Assembly: GCF_038446665.1 (NCBI RefSeq) | Contig: NZ_CP151802.1 | Span: forward strand, 3,348,001 to 3,412,000 | Reading direction: 5' to 3' | DNA length: 64,000 bases | Source: Lysobacter sp. FW306-1B-D06B | Lineage (GTDB): Bacteria; Pseudomonadota; Gammaproteobacteria; Xanthomonadales; Xanthomonadaceae | Part shown: positions 9,026 to 17,851 of the stretch, in pieces | How the letters are laid out: every line of letters begins with the position of its first letter | Numbering within the stretch: the stretch's first letter is position 1 | Position numbers and translations under genes: made by a program | The notes under the pieces: generated by a model | What the model saw: only the letters and a program-made list of their open reading frames with translations | Told to the model about the DNA's origin: nothing | The model's database searches: none

Positions 9026-11944
9026 TCAGAACGCCGTCGTCCAGTTGAGCATCGCCTGCGACCAGGTCTCGCCCTGGTCGCGACGTGCATCGAGGTCCAG
9101 GCTCAGGCGGCTGCCGCCGCGCAACCAGGTGCCGATGCCCAGGCCGAGCACGCCGACGTTGCGATCGAGCGCGCTGCCGGGAATCGGCGACCACAGGTCC
9201 ACCGCGGTGAAGCGCGCGTGCAGGTCGTTGCCGGACTGCGACAGTCCGCGCTGCCATTCCATGCGTGCCTGCAGGTCCCACTCGGACGAGCCGACGTTCC
9301 AGCCGGTCGCGTAACGCGCGCCGAGCAGCGCCTGGGTCACGCGCAGCGTCGAGTCGTTGGTGCTCAGGCCGAAACCGTACGCGCCCTGCTCGCTGAAGCC
9401 ATCGCGTTCCAGCTGCAGGTTCTGCACACCGACATAAGGCGTGATGCGTCCCTGCCCCACGCGCACCGGCAGGCCTGCCTGCACGCCAACGCTGGCGTAG
9501 CGCTGCGCGTAGTCGGTGCCGATGCGGAACGCGTCGGCGCCCAGCAGCACGTCGCGACGCGTCCAGCGTTGCATGCGGCCGACGGCGAGGCTGCCCAGCA
9601 GGTAGCCCTGGCCCAGGTCGTAGCTGGCATAGAACTGCGCCTCGAGCTGGCGGTTGTGCTCACGGTCGAAACGCTGGTCGTGGTGCGCATAGCCTTCGGT
9701 CTGCGCGAGCGCGGCACCGACGGTCAGGTCGCCGAAGCGGCGATCCTGGCCGGCCATCCAGCCGTCGGACTGCATGTCGAAACGCGACAGTGCACGCTGC
9801 GAGTCGAGGTTGTCGAACCACGCGCCGCCCATCGGGGCGTCCTGCAATGCATCGATGCGCGATTCCAGCGCGCGGCGGTTGCCTTCGATCGCCATCATCG
9901 CGAAGGCGGTGTCGGCGCCGTGCAACTCGCCCGAGAGGCTGGACAGCGACTGCTCCGCCGCGCTGGCCGTGGGCGTGCCCTGGAACGCGGTCGCACCGGC
10001 GAGCAGGTCGGCGTCGGTGCCCGCGCCGTTGGCGAGGCTGTCGTCGATCTGATCCATCGCGCCTTCCATGCGCACCGCGCTGGACTGCGCAGTGGGGGTC
10101 AGGCCCAGCGACGAGGCGGTGGTCGCCACGTCGGCGCGGGTCAGCGAAACCCACGCGCGGTTGGTGTCGTAACCGACCGTGCCTGCCACGAACGGCGACA
10201 GGGACACGGTGGAGAACTGTCCGATCACACCGCCCTGCGCGTTGAGGAACACCTCCTGGTGCGGGCTTGTCACGCTCGGCGTCGGCATCACGTAGTTCGG
10301 CGCGCGGCCGAGCAGCGCGAGCGTTCCGCCCAGGCGGGCCGTGGTGTCGACGGTGATGTGCGCGCCGATCTCCACTTCCATCGTGGACGTCGGCGTGGCG
10401 ACGTCCAGCGCGGTCAGGCGATAGTCGGCGCCGTAGGCCGTTTCGCCGCCGGTGAAGTTGATGAAACCGATGTTGGTGATCCGGCCGACTTCGAGCGGAC
10501 GGACAGTGCCGTTGACGGGAATGCCGCCGATGAGCTGAAGGCGCGCGTTCTGCATGATCGATGCACCGCCGGGCAGCGCGCGCGTCACCTGCAGGCGGCC
10601 CTGCTCGACCACGGTGTTGCCGGTATAGGTGTTGTCGCCCGTGAGCCTGAGCGTGCCCGTGCCGCGCTTGATCAACCCACCCGTGCCGGCGATGGGGTTC
10701 GACCAGGGACGGTTGTCGGTGCCGGTGACGTCGACCGTCGTCTGGCCCCAGTCGAAACGGCCCGGTCCGTTGATCGCCTTGCCCACGTTGAGCAGGCCGT
10801 AACCGAACACGGCATCGACACCCGGCGCGCCGAGGTCGGTGGCGGTGCCCAGCAGCGTTTGTCGCACCAGGTCGTTGCTGAAGTACGGGAATGCCTGCCA
10901 CACCACCGCGGCCGCGCCCGACACCTGCGGCGCCGCGAAGGAGGTGCCCGCACCCTTCCAGTACGTCGGGGCGTTGGGCTTGTCGTCATCGCCGGTGAAC
11001 ACGACCGTGCCCGGCGCGGCCAGGCAATAGCGCATCGCCACGCCGCAGGCGTTCGCGTAGACGACGCCCTTGGAGTCCACGTCCAACTGCTGCACGTTGG
11101 ACGGATTGACCGCGGTCACGGCGAGCCAGCCGCGCTCCAGGTCGGCGGCCGGCAGCGTGCCGCCCGGGCCGGGCTGGCTGGGCAGCGCGCCCATGCTGTC
11201 GGGGTTCGGGCGGCCGTCATTGCCGGTGGCGAAGACCACCAGGCCGTTGTTGCCGTGGATGAAGGGGCGGTACTCCTCGGCGATCGGATTGGTCGCCGCG
11301 GTGTTGGTCCAGTACAGACCGCCCCACGAGTTGTTCATGATGCGCACGCCGCTGCTGATCAGCTGCTGGTGCACCTGCGCCAGGCCGAGCTCGCCGCTGA
11401 CTTCATTGCCCTGGCCGCTGCCGTCGTCGGTCGGCGGCTTGTCGGCGAGGATGCGCGCGGACACCAGTTGCGCGCCCGGCGCGATGCCGCCCGGCCAAGC
11501 GCCGAAGGGCGCGCCCGCTGCGATCTGCGCCACGGTCGTGCCGTGACCGAGCACGTCGTCCACCAGCAGGTTGTTGCTGCTGCCGACGAAGTTGAGGTTT
11601 GCAAGCACGCGCGGCGACAACGCCGGGTGCGTGCGCATCACGCCGCTGTCGACCACGCCGATGCGCTGGCCCGCGCCGGTCAAACCGGCCTGGCGCGCGG
11701 GGGCGGTGTTGGTCAGCGCGATGTGCTCGCTGTAGGCCGGGTTCGGCGTGCTGACGACGGGGGTGGACGACGGTGGCGGCGTCGGCGTCGTGGGTGTCTG
11801 CGGCGTGGTGGGTGCGTAGAGCGGGCCGTCGGAGCGGACGTTTCCACCGCCGCCTCCGCCGCCGCAGGCCGCCAGGCCCACGAAGCCCGTGCACAGCAAC
11901 ACACCGCGCATCGCAGTGACAAGTCCTTTTTCCAGATGATGCAT
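9026..11944 (-). CDS. Subtilisin-like serine protease autotransporter with lipoprotein signal peptide
   Basis: A 972-residue type Va secretion protein. The N-terminus MHHLEKGLVTAMRGVLL leads to lipobox LAAC with Cys27, then a glycine run, indicating a lipidated autotransporter like NalP or SphB1. The S8 peptidase domain (about residues 85-395) has the full triad: D99 (GVVDSGV), H134 (LGHGT) and S335 (GAGTSFAAPQ). A passenger-associated repeat GTGTLRLTGDNTYTG follows. The last ~270 residues form the beta-barrel, ending in the aromatic terminus LNWTTAF. ATG 11944 has RBS GAGGA at good spacing; longer upstream reading is unrelated sequence. It probably processes itself or other surface proteins. 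Transcribed alone and divergently from the GNAT gene. Confidence 0.93.
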   Translation of the reverse strand: MHHLEKGLVTAMRGVLLCTGFVGLAACGGGGGGGNVRSDGPLYAPTTPQTPTTPTPPPSSTPVVSTPNPAYSEHIALTNTAPARQAGLTGAGQRIGVVDSGVMRTHPALSPRVLANLNFVGSSNNLLVDDVLGHGTTVAQIAAGAPFGAWPGGIAPGAQLVSARILADKPPTDDGSGQGNEVSGELGLAQVHQQLISSGVRIMNNSWGGLYWTNTAATNPIAEEYRPFIHGNNGLVVFATGNDGRPNPDSMGALPSQPGPGGTLPAADLERGWLAVTAVNPSNVQQLDVDSKGVVYANACGVAMRYCLAAPGTVVFTGDDDKPNAPTYWKGAGTSFAAPQVSGAAAVVWQAFPYFSNDLVRQTLLGTATDLGAPGVDAVFGYGLLNVGKAINGPGRFDWGQTTVDVTGTDNRPWSNPIAGTGGLIKRGTGTLRLTGDNTYTGNTVVEQGRLQVTRALPGGASIMQNARLQLIGGIPVNGTVRPLEVGRITNIGFINFTGGETAYGADYRLTALDVATPTSTMEVEIGAHITVDTTARLGGTLALLGRAPNYVMPTPSVTSPHQEVFLNAQGGVIGQFSTVSLSPFVAGTVGYDTNRAWVSLTRADVATTASSLGLTPTAQSSAVRMEGAMDQIDDSLANGAGTDADLLAGATAFQGTPTASAAEQSLSSLSGELHGADTAFAMMAIEGNRRALESRIDALQDAPMGGAWFDNLDSQRALSRFDMQSDGWMAGQDRRFGDLTVGAALAQTEGYAHHDQRFDREHNRQLEAQFYASYDLGQGYLLGSLAVGRMQRWTRRDVLLGADAFRIGTDYAQRYASVGVQAGLPVRVGQGRITPYVGVQNLQLERDGFSEQGAYGFGLSTNDSTLRVTQALLGARYATGWNVGSSEWDLQARMEWQRGLSQSGNDLHARFTAVDLWSPIPGSALDRNVGVLGLGIGTWLRGGSRLSLDLDARRDQGETWSQAMLNWTTAF

Positions 11945-12068
11945 GTCGTCCTCGTGATCGCGCCGCTCCCCAGCGGGCGTGGATGGAGTATCGATCCAAT
12001 CCGGGTCGGCCCACAATCGACATCGCGTTCGACGCAACGGATCCACACCCCATGCACATTGGTGAACC

Positions 12069-12644
12069 GTGACCGCCGTGCACACCCGTCCGCTGCGGGC
12101 CGGCGACTGGCCCGTCATCGAAGCCCTGTTCGGTCCACGCGGCGCCTGCGGCGGGTGTTGGTGCATGTGGTGGCGCGTGCCGATGGGCGGGCGCACCTGG
12201 GACGCCGCCAAGGGCGAGCCGAACCGCGCGGCGTTCCGCCGGCTGGTGGAAGGCGGCGCAGCGTCGGGCGTGCTGGCGTTCGCGGGCGAAGCGCCCGTGG
12301 GCTGGTGCGCGATCGGGCCCAGGGCGGATTTCCCGCGCCTGGATCGCAGCAAGGCGCTCGTGCGCGACTGGTCGGCCGGCACCTGGTCGCTCAACTGTCT
12401 GTACGTGCCGGCCTCCTGGCGCGGCCAAGGCGTGGGGCGAGCGCTGGTCGCGGGGGCCGTGGGCCTGGCCCGGGAAGCGGGCGCGAAGGAGATAGAGGCC
12501 TACCCGCAGGCCGTGGCGCCCGGCGAGCGCCAGGCCGCCGCCTTCGTCTGGACCGGCGTGCCGGACCTGTACGAGCCGCACGGCTTCAAGCGCCAGGGAC
12601 CGCCCGGGCGGGGCCGCCAGCTTTACCTGCTGAAGCTGCGCTGA
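12069..12644 (+). CDS. GNAT family N-acetyltransferase
   Basis: A 191-residue predicted acetyltransferase. The acetyl-CoA-binding motif A is LYVPASWRGQGVGRAL, with RGQGVG as the pyrophosphate loop, in the C-terminal half. An unusual Cys/Trp-rich stretch GGCWCMWWRVP lies at residues ~28-38; this feature recurs in a GNAT subfamily of unknown substrate. The start is GTG at 12069; no ATG gives the conserved N-terminal beta strand VHTRPLRAGDW. It is divergent from the protease gene, with 124 bp between, and upstream of the thiolase with its own likely promoter between. Substrate unknown. Confidence 0.85.
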   Translation: MTAVHTRPLRAGDWPVIEALFGPRGACGGCWCMWWRVPMGGRTWDAAKGEPNRAAFRRLVEGGAASGVLAFAGEAPVGWCAIGPRADFPRLDRSKALVRDWSAGTWSLNCLYVPASWRGQGVGRALVAGAVGLAREAGAKEIEAYPQAVAPGERQAAAFVWTGVPDLYEPHGFKRQGPPGRGRQLYLLKLR

Positions 12645-12652
12645 GGCCGGGT

Positions 12653-12682
12653 TTGCGGCGCCGCAGCACGGCCCCGCATAAT
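12653..12682 (+). promoter_or_regulatory. Probable sigma-70 promoter for the thiolase gene
   Basis: TTGCGG (12653-12658) and CATAAT (12677-12682) are separated by 18 bases, 58 bases ahead of the thiolase ATG. Confidence 0.45.
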
Positions 12683-12740
12683 CGACGGGTTCCGGCCGCG
12701 CGCCGGTCCAAATCCGCCGTAGTTTTCTGCTGGAGTCCCC

Positions 12741-13916
12741 ATGAGCGACGTCGTCATCGTCGGTGCCAAGCGCACCGCCATCGGTTCCTTCCTTGGCCAG
12801 TTCACCGGCGTGCCGACCCCGGCGCTGGGCACGGCCGCCATCAAGGGCGCGCTCGAGCACGCCGGCGTCGCCGCCGATCAGGTCGACGAAGTGATCATGG
12901 GCTGCGTGCTGCCGGCCGGGCTCGGTCAGGCGCCGGCTCGCCAGGCCGCACTCAATGCGGGCCTGCCCACTTCGGCCGGTTGCACCACGATCAACAAGGT
13001 CTGCGGTTCGGGCATGAAGTCGATCATGCTCGCGCACGACCTCATCAAGGCCGGCTCTGCCAGCGTCGTCGTCGCCGGTGGCATGGAGTCGATGACCAAC
13101 GCACCGCACCTGCTCAACAACTCGCGCACGGGCATTCGCTACGGCAGCGCGGAAATGCTCGACCACATGGCATGGGACGGCCTGACCAATCCGTACGACG
13201 GCAAGGCGATGGGCGTGTTCGGCGACATGGCGTGCGACAAGTACGGCTTCGATCGCGAGTCGCTCGATGCCTACTCGACCGAAAGCGCGCGTCGCGCGCA
13301 AGCCGCGCTTGCCAGCGGTGCGTTCAAGGACGAAGTCGTGCCGGTGACCGTCAAGGGTCGCAAGGGCGAAGTCGTCGTCGACACCGACGAAGAGCCGGGC
13401 AAGATCGACCTGGCCAAGATCCCGACGCTGCGCGCGGCGTTCGGCAAGGAAGGCGTGCTGACCGCCGCCTCCTCTTCCAAGATTTCCGATGGCGCCGCCG
13501 CCACGGTGCTCATGAGCGCCGAAGAAGCCGGCAAGCGCGGCCTGACGCCGATCGCGCGCGTCGTCGCGCACGCCGGCCATGCTCAGGCGCCGGAGTGGTT
13601 CACCACCGCGCCGGTGAAAGCGATTTCAAACGTTCTGGCCAAGGCCGGCTGGAAGGTCGAGGACGTTGACCTGTTCGAGGTCAATGAAGCGTTTGCCTGT
13701 GTGGCCATGGCGCCGATGAAGGACTTGGGCATCCCTCACGAGAAGCTCAACGTCAACGGCGGCGCTGTTGCCCTGGGGCATCCCATCGGCGCCAGCGGCG
13801 CCCGTCTGGTCGTGACGTTGCTGCACGCGTTGCGTGCACGGGGCGTCAAGAGGGGCGTGGCTTCGCTGTGCATCGGGGGTGGCGAGGCTACCGCTGTCGC
13901 CATCGAGCTGCTATAA
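12741..13916 (+). CDS. Acetyl-CoA C-acetyltransferase (thiolase II)
   Basis: A 391-residue biosynthetic/degradative thiolase interconverting two acetyl-CoA and acetoacetyl-CoA. Nucleophile C88 lies in NKVCGSGMKS, H347 in ALGHPIGASGAR, and the second Cys C377 in CIGGGEA. These match the spacing of the Zoogloea-type enzymes (C89, H348, C378). Length is standard. RBS GGAG lies before ATG 12741. In this neighbourhood it would handle acetoacetyl units from leucine catabolism, or feed polyhydroxybutyrate or ketogenesis; sequence alone cannot distinguish these. Confidence 0.94.
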   Translation: MSDVVIVGAKRTAIGSFLGQFTGVPTPALGTAAIKGALEHAGVAADQVDEVIMGCVLPAGLGQAPARQAALNAGLPTSAGCTTINKVCGSGMKSIMLAHDLIKAGSASVVVAGGMESMTNAPHLLNNSRTGIRYGSAEMLDHMAWDGLTNPYDGKAMGVFGDMACDKYGFDRESLDAYSTESARRAQAALASGAFKDEVVPVTVKGRKGEVVVDTDEEPGKIDLAKIPTLRAAFGKEGVLTAASSSKISDGAAATVLMSAEEAGKRGLTPIARVVAHAGHAQAPEWFTTAPVKAISNVLAKAGWKVEDVDLFEVNEAFACVAMAPMKDLGIPHEKLNVNGGAVALGHPIGASGARLVVTLLHALRARGVKRGVASLCIGGGEATAVAIELL

Positions 13917-13958
13917 GACGTTAAGAACGCATTACTCAAAAAAAACCGGCCAAGCCGC

Positions 13959-14009
13959 TTGACACGCGTCACCGGCTTGTCATCATGTTATTGACGCGCA
14001 ATTGCGCGT
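13959..14009 (+). promoter_or_regulatory. Leader of the first Ala-rich lipoprotein: -35-like TTGACA and 16-bp palindrome
   Basis: TTGACA lies at 13959-13964 but no good -10 follows at normal spacing. ACGCGCAATTGCGCGT (13994-14009) is a perfect 16-bp palindrome, 30 bases before the ATG. It could be an operator or an mRNA hairpin. Confidence 0.35.
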
Positions 14010-14038
14010 TGCCTAACTAAACGACGAGGATAAAAATC

Positions 14039-14407
14039 ATGACCTTCAACAAGGCGCTGATCGCCCTGGCTATGGTTGCCGCTCTGGCCGCCTGCTCGAA
14101 CCAGAAGCAGGCTGACGAAGCTGCTGCTGACGCCGCCGCTGCTTCGACCGAAGCCGCTGCTGCTGCCACCGACGCCGCTGCTGCTGGCGACGCCGCTGCT
14201 GCCGACGCTGCCCAGGCCGCTGCCGACACCGCTGCCCAGGCTGCTGACGCTGCCGCCGCTTCGGCCGACGCCACCGCCGCCGCTGCTGCTCCGGCCGCTG
14301 CCGACGCCGCTGCCGACGCCGCTTCGCAGGCCGCTGACGCCGCCACCCAGGCTGCTGACGCTGCCACGCAGGCTGCCGACGCTGCCAAGGAAGAAGGCAA
14401 GAAGTAA
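14039..14407 (+). CDS. Ala-rich heptad-repeat lipoprotein (first of a pair)
   Basis: A 122-residue lipoprotein. The signal MTFNKALIALAMVAALAAC carries lipobox LAAC with Cys19. Mature sequence is almost wholly Ala with periodic Asp/Gln/Thr, including three tandem QAADAAT-like heptads, so a long amphipathic helix or coiled coil is expected. It ends EEGKK, so the C-terminus is basic as in Braun-type Lpp/OprI. That suggests, but does not prove, peptidoglycan attachment by an L,D-transpeptidase. Strong RBS GAGGA (14026-14030) and a strong terminator suggest high expression. Residue 21 lacks the Asp inner-membrane retention signal at +2 (it is Ser), so the outer membrane is likely. Confidence 0.85.
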   Translation: MTFNKALIALAMVAALAACSNQKQADEAAADAAAASTEAAAAATDAAAAGDAAAADAAQAAADTAAQAADAAAASADATAAAAAPAAADAAADAASQAADAATQAADAATQAADAAKEEGKK

Positions 14408-14450
14408 TAACCTCGGGCAGGCAACTGCCCAGGTTCTTACCTCTTCGAAG

Positions 14451-14485
14451 AAGCCGCCGGATTCCCGGCGGCTTTTTCTTTTTTT
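14451..14485 (+). terminator. Strong terminator after first Ala-rich lipoprotein
   Basis: The 10-bp stem AAGCCGCCGG / CCGGCGGCTT (14451-14460, 14465-14474) is followed by TTTCTTTTTTTG. The remaining bases up to 14717 show no gene or repeat. Confidence 0.93.
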
Positions 14486-14717
14486 GCGCGATCCAAACGC
14501 GCACGGCGCCGACATCACCGGGGTTTCGCCTTTCTTCGGGCCCGCGGAATTTGCCCCCGATCCCAGCGAGGGCTCGCCCTCCTATCCCCGCCCCGGGTTT
14601 CGTCAGGGTTCATCACCGGGGAGCACGATGGCGCCGCCGATGACTTTTCCTTCGCACCAACGCTGGCATCGTCCGCCCCGGCTGGGACCCCCAACCAACG
14701 TCATCCGGAGAGAACCC

Positions 14718-15095
14718 ATGAACACCAAGCTCTACGCTGCCATTGCCATGACCGTCACCGCACTCGCACTGTCGGCCTGCAATCGCGCCGACACGCAGAG
14801 CGAAGCTGCCGAGGCCGCCGCTGCCGCGGACCAGGCCGCTGACGCAACCGCCAACGCCGCGCGCGAAACCGCCGAGGCTGCGGCTGCCGCCACCGATGCC
14901 GCCGCCGAACGCGCGGGCACGGCGATGGAGAACGCGGCCGACCGCACGAAGGAAGTCGCGGACGATGCCGCCGCGGGCGCCGCCGCCGCCACGGCCGATG
15001 CAGCGCAGGCCACCGCCGACGCGGCCGGCAAGGTTGCGGAGAAGGCCGATGCCGCCGCCGAGAAGGCGCAGCAGGAAGCGGCCGAACGCAAGTAA
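14718..15095 (+). CDS. Ala-rich coiled-coil lipoprotein (second of a pair)
   Basis: A 125-residue lipoprotein. MNTKLYAAIAMTVTALALSAC carries lipobox LSAC with Cys21. The mature part is Ala-rich with regular Asp, Glu, Lys and Arg (ATADAAQATADAAGKVAEKA), again predicting a long helix, and ends AAERK. It is more charged than its neighbour, with which it shares design but no clear residue-level identity. RBS GGAGAG precedes ATG 14718. It has its own terminator, so the two genes are probably separate transcripts. A structural envelope role is likely; no enzymatic motif is present. Confidence 0.83.
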   Translation: MNTKLYAAIAMTVTALALSACNRADTQSEAAEAAAAADQAADATANAARETAEAAAAATDAAAERAGTAMENAADRTKEVADDAAAGAAAATADAAQATADAAGKVAEKADAAAEKAQQEAAERK

Positions 15096-15117
15096 GGCAC
15101 TCTGCAGCAGAGGTCCC

Positions 15118-15149
15118 GAAGGCCCGCTCACCGCGGGCCTTCGTTTTTT
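15118..15149 (+). terminator. Terminator after second Ala-rich lipoprotein
   Basis: Stem GAAGGCCCGC / GCGGGCCTTC (15118-15127, 15133-15142), then GTTTTTTC. Confidence 0.9.
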
Positions 15150-15257
15150 CTGACACCGGAAAGCGCCGTGCACGGGCAGCCGTTTGCGCCCGTCCGCGAT
15201 TGGCCGCGAGCGGCGCTTTATGGTCTGATGCCGCATCTTCCGCACGCCGCAGCATCG

Positions 15258-16868
15258 ATGCCCGCACTGACTTCCCACATCGATCCCCGCTCGCAGGAAT
15301 TCCAGGACAACGTCGCGTACCACCGCGCGCTCGTCGACGAGCTGGACGCCCGCCTCGCCCGTGCAGCCCAAGGCGGCGGCGAGAAGGCGCGCGCCAAGCA
15401 CACCGAGCGCGGCAAGCTGCTCGCGCGCGATCGCATCGCCGCACTGCTCGACGCGGGCTCGCCCTTCCTTGAAATCGCGCCGCTGGCCGCCGAAGGCATG
15501 TACGACGACGCAGCACCGGCGGCCGGCCTGGTCTGCGGCATCGGCCGGGTGATGGGCCAGGAAGTCGTGGTCGTCGCCAACGACGCGACGGTCAAGGGCG
15601 GCACGTACTTCCCCATGACGGTCAAGAAGCACCTGCGCGCGCAGGAAGTCGCGCGCGAGAACCGCCTGCCCTGCGTCTACCTGGTGGACTCGGGCGGCGC
15701 ATTCCTGCCGCTGCAGGACGAGGTGTTCCCCGACAAGGAGCACTTCGGCCGCATCTTCTACAACCAGGCGCGCATGAGCGCGGAGAACATCCCGCAGGTC
15801 GCCGTTGTGATGGGCTCGTGCACCGCCGGCGGCGCCTATGTCCCGGCGATGTGCGACGAATCGGTCATCGTCAAGGAACAGGGCACGATCTTCCTCGGCG
15901 GCCCGCCGCTGGTGAAAGCCGCCACGGGTGAAGTCGTCGATGCCGAAGCACTCGGCGGCGCCGACGTGCATACCAGCGTGTCGGGCGTGGCGGATCATTT
16001 CGCCGAGGACGATCGTCATGCATTGCAGATCGCGCGCGACATCGTCGGCACGTTCAATCGTCGCAAGACGCTGCCGGTCGCGGTGCAGGAATCGCGCGAG
16101 CCTCTGTACGCGCCGGGCGAGCTGTACGGCATCGTGCCCAAGGACACGCGCCGTCCGTTCGATATTCGCGAAGTGATCGCGCGCGTGGTGGACGGCAGCG
16201 CGTTCCAGGAGTTCAAGGCGCGCTACGGCAAGACCCTCGTAACGGGTTTCGCGCACGTGCACGGCTATCCGGTCGGCATCGTCGCCAACAACGGCATCCT
16301 GTTTGCCGAGAGCGCGCTCAAGGGCGCGCATTTCATCGAACTGTGCAACCAGCGCGGTATCCCGCTGGTGTTCCTGCAGAACATCACCGGCTTCATGGTC
16401 GGTCGCAAGTACGAGAACGCCGGCATCGCGAAGGACGGCGCGAAGATGGTGACGGCCGTGGCCTGCTCGCACGTGCCCAAGTTCACCGTCGTCATCGGCG
16501 GCAGCTTCGGCGCCGGCAACTATGCGATGTGTGGCCGTGCCTACGGTGCGCGTTTCCTGTGGATGTGGCCGAACGCGCGCATCTCGGTAATGGGCGGCGA
16601 ACAGGCGGCCAGCGTGCTGGCGACGGTCAAGCGGGATGGCATCGAGGCGGCGGGCAAATCGTGGTCGGCCGAGGAAGAGGATGCTTTCAAGGCGCCGATC
16701 CGCGACCAGTACGAATCGCAGGGCAATCCGTACTACGCCACCGCGCGGTTGTGGGATGACGGCATCATCGATCCAGCCGATACGCGACGTGTGCTCGGTC
16801 TCGCGCTGTCAGCCAGCTTCAATGCGCCGATCGAGGACCGCACGCGCTTCGGCGTGTTCCGCATGTGA
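15258..16868 (+). CDS. liuB: Methylcrotonyl-CoA carboxylase, carboxyltransferase (beta) subunit
   Basis: A 536-residue biotin-dependent carboxyltransferase. Together with the biotin subunit at 22212 it converts 3-methylcrotonyl-CoA to 3-methylglutaconyl-CoA. Diagnostic stretches are [54 protein letters not shown] and, in the C-terminal half, [20 protein letters not shown]. The last is typical of MCC beta rather than of propionyl-CoA carboxylase beta. ATG 15258 gives the family length (~535 aa). A GTG at 15168 in frame would add a non-conserved 30 residues. Unusually it is not beside the alpha subunit; bactofilin and feo genes intervene. Confidence 0.94.
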   Translation: MPALTSHIDPRSQEFQDNVAYHRALVDELDARLARAAQGGGEKARAKHTERGKLLARDRIAALLDAGSPFLEIAPLAAEGMYDDAAPAAGLVCGIGRVMGQEVVVVANDATVKGGTYFPMTVKKHLRAQEVARENRLPCVYLVDSGGAFLPLQDEVFPDKEHFGRIFYNQARMSAENIPQVAVVMGSCTAGGAYVPAMCDESVIVKEQGTIFLGGPPLVKAATGEVVDAEALGGADVHTSVSGVADHFAEDDRHALQIARDIVGTFNRRKTLPVAVQESREPLYAPGELYGIVPKDTRRPFDIREVIARVVDGSAFQEFKARYGKTLVTGFAHVHGYPVGIVANNGILFAESALKGAHFIELCNQRGIPLVFLQNITGFMVGRKYENAGIAKDGAKMVTAVACSHVPKFTVVIGGSFGAGNYAMCGRAYGARFLWMWPNARISVMGGEQAASVLATVKRDGIEAAGKSWSAEEEDAFKAPIRDQYESQGNPYYATARLWDDGIIDPADTRRVLGLALSASFNAPIEDRTRFGVFRM

Positions 16869-17251
16869 TGCGGAGAGGCCCGATAGCGCACGCGTGTGGC
16901 GTCGCCGCTGCAACCGCAGCGCGTATCGGGTCAGATCGCAGTGTGAGCTGACAGGAGGGCGCGGGCCGAATGAGGCGCAGGACGCGTCGTGGCGAGTGCC
17001 AGCAAACCTGTCAAGCCGCGACGCCCTGAGGGACACGAGATTCTGCATCTGCGCATCGCATGGGCGCATGCCGAGCCACTGCTCGCCCCGATTCAGACAG
17101 GTGATCACTCCATGAACGACGCGAATGCAGCGTTCGATTCATTGCGCCTTGTCACACAGTGCGAAGCTTTGCGTGCGTAGCCTCGGGTGGGTTGACCCGT
17201 TCTTTGCACCCCCGTGCATTGCCCCGCTCCTGCCAATCGAGGAAGTGCGTC
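16869..17251. other. 383-bp intergenic stretch without a convincing gene
   Basis: No RNA fold or repeat is recognised. A 22-codon frame (17112-17180, ATG to TAG) has no clear RBS and no family likeness. TTGACC at 17189 could be a -35 for the bactofilin gene, but no matching -10 is seen. Confidence 0.4.
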
Positions 17252-17851
17252 ATGGCGATCTTCAATTCCCCACAGTCCCCCGCCCCGAAGCGCGAAGGCG
17301 CGCCCGCTCCGGCACCCGGCCAGCCCGAGTCCGCTCTGCCCAAGGAGCCGACTCGCGACGAGTTCTCGTTCGGCGCACCCAAGCCCGCTGCTGTTACCGC
17401 GCCCTCTCCCACTCCTGCGCAGACGCCCCGAGCGGCCGAGCGCGAAGGCAAGGAATCCGTGATCGCCGCCGACTTGTCGATCGAAGGCAAGATCAATGGC
17501 GCCGGCCACATCCGAATCGCCGGTCGCTTCAAGGGCGACGTGCAGGTGGACGGTGATCTCACCGTGGAAGTGGGCGCCAAGGTCAACGGCGGCGTGCGCG
17601 CGCGCAAGGTCGTGATCGCCGGCGAGTTGGAAGGCAACGTCGAATCTGCCCAGCGCGTCGAACTGCTCGAGGGCGGCGTGGTGGTAGGCGACGTCAAGGC
17701 CGGCGTGGTCAGCATTGCCCCGGGTTCGCGCATGCGCGGCCAGGTGGACTTCGGCTTCGACGATCGCGATGCCAAGCCGTCCGGCAAGGCCGAGAAGGCG
17801 GACAAGACGGAGAAGAACGAAGCCAAGTCCGAGGCGTCCACCGCGTCATGA
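17252..17851 (+). CDS. Bactofilin (polymer-forming cytoskeletal protein)
   Basis: A 199-residue bactofilin. The central domain (about residues 67-165) shows the short beta-helix repeats of the family: ADLSIEGKINGAGHIRIAGR, FKGDVQVDGDLTVEVGAK, VNGGVRARKVVIAGELEGN, VESAQRVELLEGGVVVGDV. Pro/Ala-rich N-terminal (1-65) and Lys/Glu-rich C-terminal tails flank it, as usual. Bactofilins form nucleotide-free filaments that position cell-wall or motility factors at the membrane. RBS GAGGAAG lies before ATG 17252. The stop overlaps the next start by 4 bp, so the pair is translationally coupled. Confidence 0.92.
   Translation: MAIFNSPQSPAPKREGAPAPAPGQPESALPKEPTRDEFSFGAPKPAAVTAPSPTPAQTPRAAEREGKESVIAADLSIEGKINGAGHIRIAGRFKGDVQVDGDLTVEVGAKVNGGVRARKVVIAGELEGNVESAQRVELLEGGVVVGDVKAGVVSIAPGSRMRGQVDFGFDDRDAKPSGKAEKADKTEKNEAKSEASTAS

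Noticed and set aside
7847..13669. A very long open frame (about 1940 codons) on the + strand
   Set aside because: It runs out of frame through liuA, antisense to the autotransporter, then out of frame through the GNAT and thiolase genes. It has Arg/Gly/Ala-rich translation with no domains, an artefact of high GC.
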